From Undaria pinnatifida (Eukaryota > Sar > Phaeophyceae > Laminariales > Alariaceae), in contig JABAKD010000002.1 of NCBI GenBank assembly GCA_012845835.1, forward strand, positions 7,062,603 to 7,126,602: a stretch of DNA of 64,000 bases. Direction: 5' to 3'. Within the stretch, counting starts at the first letter, position 1; every line of letters begins with the position of its first letter. This document shows positions 59,538 to 64,000 of the stretch, one piece after another. Under the pieces are notes generated by a model. That model did not search any database. It had not been told where the DNA came from and saw only the letters and a program-made list of their open reading frames with translations. Position numbers and translations under genes: made by a program.

Positions 59538-62500
59538 GTGAGAGGAAAAGGTTCATTTATGACCATTATTAAACCCCTTTGTCACGCTGCCGAGTCGTTC
59601 TACTTAAGTTTCAAGCACTACTTAACACTCGAAGTACCTGGTGGTCTATTTCTTGAGGTTGTTTTTCAACACTTTCTTTATACCACCGCCAAAAACATTA
59701 CTTTCTAGTTCCCTTGCCCGTCCGCGTCGCCAAGGTCTTGGGGAGAACCCGAGGCAAGGTGAGAGGAAGAGGGGATCATCTTATACGAATAAACCCTTGT
59801 CGTGTCGTTTTCATCGGTGTGTGCTTTTTTTCTGAGCTACATGAGTATACTTCGAAGTAAGTGCGTATGTACGTAAGTACGTAAAAATACGTAACTAGTA
59901 CCTACGATCGCCTGGTTGTTTCAAGGAACGACATCTACATGCGTGTTTTCGTTTCTTCCCTTCTTGCATTTTTCCGTGTACTGCAGCAAGAACACGTATG
60001 TCGAATGATGCCATTGTCTACCCAGCCCATCTCCTCATCTTATGTACTTGCTCGTTGAAGAAAGCAACGCCGAATTTCAATGTGCAGAACCCCATGGGTC
60101 TTCCCCTTGAGCGGGGGGGCGACTATTATGACTGACATGCATAGATATCGCCGTTTTGTAAGGTGCAGAACCTCATTGGCCAACCATGATGCATAATTCA
60201 CGCCTTTTTTTATGTGCAGAACCCCATGGACCCCCCCCTTGAGCGGATGGACGACTACTACTGGATGAGGGACGACAAACGAGAATCGAAGGTGTGCCTC
60301 TCTGATTCCTGACCCTTTACCGTGCACTCGTGGTGCCGCATTAGTGAGGTGCTCTTTAGTGCGGTGGTCCAATTTAGTGCGGCGATAGTCGCTTGTCACA
60401 ACCTTGCTCGTCCTACATAGTGCCAATGTACCGCAATATCCCGGGATAGTGCGGGGTTCCAATTTAGTGCGGTTGCTGTCATCTGACAACGTACCGCACA
60501 GGGATCAAGCCTGTAACAACTGCTGTACGATCCACTTTTCGAGGCCCGTTTAGTTTGAATTAGGCTTGGATCACGTCAGCATGGTGTAATTGTTTGTTTA
60601 TATGTTGCTAAGAGTCCGAATCTTCCAAATATTTCGTGGTTATGAATAGTGAGGGGAACCCTCTCATTTACCCGAGATGCTTGTGGTCATATGAATAGTT
60701 TGGGGAACTATCTTATGTACCCGTTATTTTTCTTTTTCTCACATTTTTTTTTCATTTATTTCCGCATTTTTCAAGGATCTTCATGCTGTATGTGGAACCT
60801 GACAGCGGTGCGGTTTTTCTATTTGCAGAATCCTATATACAGTGCCGTGCGGTCGAATTTTGTACTTGATAGTTGTACGGTGCGGTGCGGTGGGATGCGG
60901 TATTGTGAAAGGCAACATCGTATGATGCGGCAGTTCGTGAAAGGCAACATCGTACGGTGCGATGCGATTCGGTACATGGTGAGAACATACACACCTCGTG
61001 GCTCACGCGATTTCAGTATCGCACAAAGTTTGTACATCTCAGTTTCGACGAAATCCACTATCTCGCAGCTTGAGTGTTTTTTTGTATTTTAATTGAACGC
61101 CGTATGCACGCGCACCGTAAGAAGAAAAACGCAGTGTGAAAAACCTTGCTATTTTTCACAAATGTTCATTTCTTATTCGCGTTTTCGTTCTTCATTGTTG
61201 GACGGTTAACACAGGAAGTCTTGGGGCACATCCATAAGGAGAACGAATACACGCAAAAAAATATGGAGCACCTGAAGGACCTGCGGGAGGACCTATACAA
61301 GGTTTGGTCGACGTTGTTGTAGTTGTTGGTTTGTTGTTGCTTTTGTTGTTGTTGTTGTTGTTGTTGTATCTGCTGTTGCTGCTGTTGCTGCTGCTGCTTC
61401 TGCCTGGCACCACTCAACGCCCCCCCCCCCCCCGCACAAACTTTTCCATAATATTACAAAACCCTGCAGGAATTTCTGGGGCATATGAAGGAAACGGACA
61501 CCGAGGTTCCCTACCGACACGGGCCTTACTTCTACTACTCCCGCAGCGTGAAGGGGAAGCCGTATAAGATTCACTGCCGTGTTAAAGAGCTGGGAGGCAC
61601 GGAACAGGTATGTTTATGATGCATGCTACCTTAGAGATGGATTAACGTACCTACTATGAGGCTCCCCTAACTTTAGAAGCTCCAAATCCCGCCCGAAACC
61701 CGACTTTTTGAGACAACTTGTTCGATCACGCCGATGAATGAGCCCATGTCCTAGGCGTATCTCTGGTAGGCTATTGACTGTTAGTAGTGAATGATAGTGT
61801 CAAAACTGTTGTAACGCTTTAGAGCACATTACTGCAGACGAGGAGACATCAAGCGCTTCCGCCTGCTCCTCCCACGCCGCCTTGTCCGTCTTCATGGAAA
61901 CAGCCTCCCTAGTTTTGCTGAATGTTGGAGGAACGCCATTCGGAGTAATGGGATTCGAGCGATATTGGATATATATATATATATGTTGGTTGGCTATCAG
62001 GTGAAGAGTCCCGTCAGTCATTAATGGTTTGGCCGTATAGAGGTACAGAAAACTGTACCCTTATCGTGGTACGCGTCCTATACTTGGGTATACTACTAGT
62101 TTGTTGTTGGTTGTCTAATTGGTCTGTTTGATCTAATTTGATCTATATGATCTGCTCTATTTGATCTATTTGATCTATTTGACCAAGTTGGTCTATGTGA
62201 TCTATTTGATCTATTGGATCTTTTTGATCTATTTGATCTATTTGATCTATTCGATCTATTTGACCTATTTGATCTAATTTGATCTATTTGATCTATATTT
62301 GATCTATTTGATCTATTTGATCTAATTTGATCTATTTGATCTGTTTGATCTATTTGATCTATTTGATCTATTTGATCTATTTGATCTATTTGATCTAATT
62401 TGATCTATGTGAATTATTTGATCTATTTGATCTATTTGAGGAGCATCGCCAGTCAGAAGCGTCTTGGCCAAAAAGGGGTACTGCTGTACCCCGATCGTAG

Positions 62501-63410
62501 CACGCGTCCTTACTTGGGTTTACTATTGGTTTGTTACTAACAAAGTAATTGATCTATATAATCTGTAAAGTAATTGATCTATATAATCTGTTTGATCTAT
62601 TTGCTCTATTTTATAAAAATATTTCAAGAACGTCAGCCGTGAGTTCGACGAATTTAAGGTCAACACTCATATTTGCAAGCTGCGTGTGATCTATTTGATC
62701 TGTTTGATTTGATCCATTTGATCTATTTGCTCTATTTGATCTATTTGATTTGGAGGATCCTCGTCACTCAGAAACATTTTGGCCAAAAAGAGGTACTGCT
62801 GTACCCCGATCTTAGCACGCGTCGTGTGTCCTCCTTCTCTTCCTCCTTGCTCCCCTCGTGGTTCGTCTCGAGCGTGTTTGTTGGCCGTTGTTGTTGCGTT
62901 CGGTTGATGTTGTTGCTGCCTTAACCTTGGGGTTTTGGTTTATTTTTTTTTGTTGGGCTAGGTTGGATGGGGTTGGGGTTGAGTTGGGGTTTTGGTTGGG
63001 GTTGTGGTTGGGGTTGTGGTGAGCGTTGGGGTTGGGGTTGGGGGTTGAGTTTGGTTCCGTTCTGTTTTTTTGGGTGGGTTAGGGGCTGGGGGATACTGTT
63101 GCTGTCTAGACGTTAGGTTGGGTTGGGTTGGGTTTGGGGTGGGGTTGGGTTGTTTTCCTGTCCTTGGCCTTAGCATGCCACCCTACCCCACCCCGCCCCA
63201 CTCACACCACGCCACTCACCCCCCCTCCCACCCACCCCCACCCCACGCCACCCCTATTCCACCCCGTCCTATCCCATCGACTGTGACCAGGTAGTTTTGG
63301 ACGAGAACATTCAGGCCGAGGGGGCATCCTACTGCGACATTGCCGACGTCAGCCCGTCTCCGGGCGGGCACGAGCTGGCGGCCTATGCGGCGGACATGAC
63401 CGGCTATGAG
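59400..63410 (+). CDS. OPB: Oligopeptidase B (S9A serine peptidase), N-terminal exons; gene runs off the right edge
   Basis: Plus-strand exons 59400-59537, 60220-60291, 61215-61301, 61470-61607, 63291-63410, all phase 0 with GT-AG introns (682, 923, 168 and 1683 nt). The joined peptide has the OPB start order: AAKRPFPVRFGKVSGENRG, NPMDPPLERMDDYYWMRDD (the conserved D-x-Y-Y-W-x-R-D), EVLGHIHKENEYT, VPYRHGPYFYYSR, and VLDENIQAEG, opening the beta-propeller. The catalytic Ser-Asp-His domain lies beyond 64000. Family members cleave after Arg/Lys in short peptides in the cytosol. The 59400 frame has ATGs at 59442 and 59460 (MSTRAP); either these start the protein or an upstream exon is unseen. Two introns hold decayed copies of exon ends, and intron 4 carries a TTTGATCTA array and a C-rich tract. 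Confidence 0.93.
59711..59775 (+). pseudogene. Decayed copy of the 3' end of OPB exon 1 with its donor
   Basis: CCCTTGCCCGTCCGC, GCCAAGGTCTTGGGGAGAA then GGCAAG|GTGAGAGGAAGAGG, collinear with 59490-59555 at a 221-bp offset, including the first ~15 nt of the intron. Confidence 0.9.
60088..60185 (+). pseudogene. Two decayed copies of the 5' end of OPB exon 2 with acceptors
   Basis: 60081-60133: TGTGCAG, then AACCCCATGGGTCTTCCCC, TTGAGCGGGGGGGCGACTA, then a stop; parallel to exon 2 at a 132-bp offset. 60163-60185: GTGCAGAACCTCATTGG, a shorter copy. Confidence 0.88.
60220..60291 (+). CDS. OPB: OPB, exon 2
   Basis: 24 codons, NPMDPPLERMDDYYWM then RDDKRESK; acceptor TATGTGCAG, donor GTGTGC. Carries the family's YYWxRDD signature. 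Confidence 0.93.
61012..61085 (-). repeat. R6 core, short copy in OPB intron 2
   Basis: TCGCACAAAGTTTGTACATCTC, TTTCGACGAAATCCACTATCTC; reverse orientation of the R6 core. Confidence 0.7.
61215..61301 (+). CDS. OPB: OPB, exon 3
   Basis: 29 codons, EVLGHIHKENEYTQKNM then EHLKDLREDLYK; acceptor TTAACACAG, donor GTTTGG. A (TTG)n/(CTG)n tract follows in the 168-nt intron. Confidence 0.92.
61470..61607 (+). CDS. OPB: OPB, exon 4
   Basis: 46 codons, EFLGHMKETDTEVPYRHG, PYFYYSRSVKGKPYKI, CRVKELGGTEQ; acceptor CCCTGCAG, donor GTATGT. Confidence 0.93.
62110..62760 (+). repeat. (TTTGATCTA)n array in OPB intron 4, broken by R3 and R6 fragments
   Basis: About 30 units of TTTGATCTA with CTG, CTAA and ACC variants at 62130-62440, restarting at 62565-62610 and 62690-62750. 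R3 ends lie at 62440-62515 and 62750-62825, and an R6 core at 62626-62690 (ACGTCAGCCGTGAGTTCGACG). Confidence 0.93.
62950..63285. repeat. GGGGTT-rich tract followed by a CCCCAC-rich tract before the OPB exon 5 acceptor
   Basis: 62960-63160 is (GGTTGGGGTT)n; 63175-63270 is CACCCC-rich. The C-rich part directly precedes the acceptor at 63290. Confidence 0.88.
63291..63410 (+). CDS. OPB: OPB, exon 5 (start of the propeller)
   Basis: 40 codons, VVLDENIQAEGASYCDI then ADVSPSPGGHELAAYAAD and MTGYE; acceptor TGTGACCAG, donor GTGCGT. The S-P-(S/D)-x-x-x-L-A-Y-x-x-D pattern is typical of S9A propeller blade 1. Confidence 0.92.
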
Positions 63411-63464
63411 GTGCGTTGTGAAGGCGGGGGAGGGCATGGGGATAATCGTGATATGATGCATGGT

Positions 63465-63675
63465 CGTAGTCCGTAGGACCATAGACTCTAGCATCGCCAC
63501 AATGAAGGGCGGCACACGTCGGTTTTTCACCCTATCAGGCAGGCATTGCGTGCACCAAGTGCGAAACGTCATGGGTGCTCGGCGAGTCGCATGAAGGGTG
63601 AGTTGCATCCTACTAAGAACCACTTTTGAGGCGGGTTTCCGCACCTTGTACGTACTTTCCTGCATACGGATCGGG
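63465..63675 (-). repeat. Dispersed repeat family R1, copy 3
   Basis: The reverse complement aligns with 4147-4382 and 19648-19857; it starts about 55 bp after the OPB exon 5 donor. Confidence 0.85.
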
Positions 63676-63784
63676 GCGGGGGGTTGCAATAGTCAGAGTT
63701 GTAACAATGAGTTAAACGGTGTGATAACGAGCATTAAGACCCGGCGCCCTACGTCAATATTTAGGACAGCGTTGAGCTGAACTG

Positions 63785-63960
63785 TCTGCACCCCCCCCCC
63801 TACCCCCCCCCCCACTTCATCCCCGCTCCCAACCCCCGGAGTCGCTGGATGGGTATTGTTCAGGGTTGGGTCAAGTCAAACCTCGCGGGTCGGGTCGGGT
63901 CGGGTCGGGTCGGGTCGGGTCGGGTCGGGTCACCTGCGCTCCCTCCCCCCCACCTCATCC
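63785..63960. repeat. Poly-C runs and a (GGGTC)n array at the right edge
   Basis: TGGGTATT(G/T)TTCA sequence flanks both sides of a (CGGGT)n stretch (63885-63932); the CCCCGCTCC.AACCCCCGGA.TCGCTGG segment is duplicated on either side of the array. Confidence 0.88.
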
Positions 63961-64000
63961 CCGCTCCGAACCCCCGGAATCGCTGGGTGGGTATTTTTCA

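Noticed and set aside
60292-60490. (AATTTAGTGCGG)n as a promoter element
   Set aside because: Lies within OPB intron 2 and looks like a short degenerate tandem repeat; no evidence of regulatory role.

Overview
This is eukaryotic, intron-rich, repeat-rich nuclear DNA. The host genes are chains of short exons (48-701 nt) joined by consensus splice sites, with introns of 168 nt to about 4 kb. Stop codons, reading phases and domain order agree across the joins. I see no bacterial operons, Shine-Dalgarno sites, rRNA genes or CRISPR arrays. The dense mosaic of microsatellites, poly-C/poly-G runs, Ty3/gypsy and LINE remnants and short inverted-repeat elements suggests a stramenopile-type genome. A brown alga or relative is my best guess: the gag and protease wording of the LTR element resembles stramenopile gypsy elements I know. 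This is an inference from sequence character only.

Four multi-exon genes can be supported. (1) 9558-18012, minus: a highly charged coiled-coil protein of unknown function (five phase-consistent exons; both ends open). (2) 24033-32780, minus: an unrecognised protein of about 761 aa in six phase-consistent exons. (3) 38194-48691, minus: a nine-exon, 724-aa RBM34/Nop12-type nucleolar RNA-binding protein with two RRMs and an RG/RS-rich tail, expected to act in large-subunit ribosome biogenesis. (4) 59400 to past the right edge, plus: the N-terminal exons of oligopeptidase B (serine peptidase family S9A). Its catalytic domain lies outside the window. There is no sign that these genes form a common pathway.

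Between and inside them: 484-2520 is a 5'-truncated LINE whose reverse-transcriptase frame carries a 470-bp GTA/GTG expansion. Two further 3'-end LINE fragments lie at 9715 and 12755. 4545-4800, 14165-14430 and 31305-31535 are copies of one MITE-like inverted-repeat element. 11804-12678 is a separate element with terminal inverted repeats. 52483-56120 is a complete but gutted LTR retrotransposon: LTRs, gag, protease and a chromodomain-like end remain, while RT, RNase H and integrase are missing. Long tandem arrays occupy 2910-3230, 5200-5650, 11054-11370, 34190-35580, 41630-42750, 47130-47470 and 62110-62760. (GGGTC)n arrays recur at six places.

The most unusual signal runs across genes. Many introns hold decayed copies of the ends of the exons that flank them: the last ~50-80 nt of the upstream exon with its donor, repeated about 220-235 nt downstream, or the first ~50-90 nt of the downstream exon with its acceptor, repeated upstream. 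I find this in all four genes and in one orphan exon pair. The same genes use GC donors unusually often and carry C-rich minisatellites just upstream of 3' splice sites. Together these look like products of repeated short tandem duplication across exon-intron junctions, and may be traces of how these introns arose or grew.
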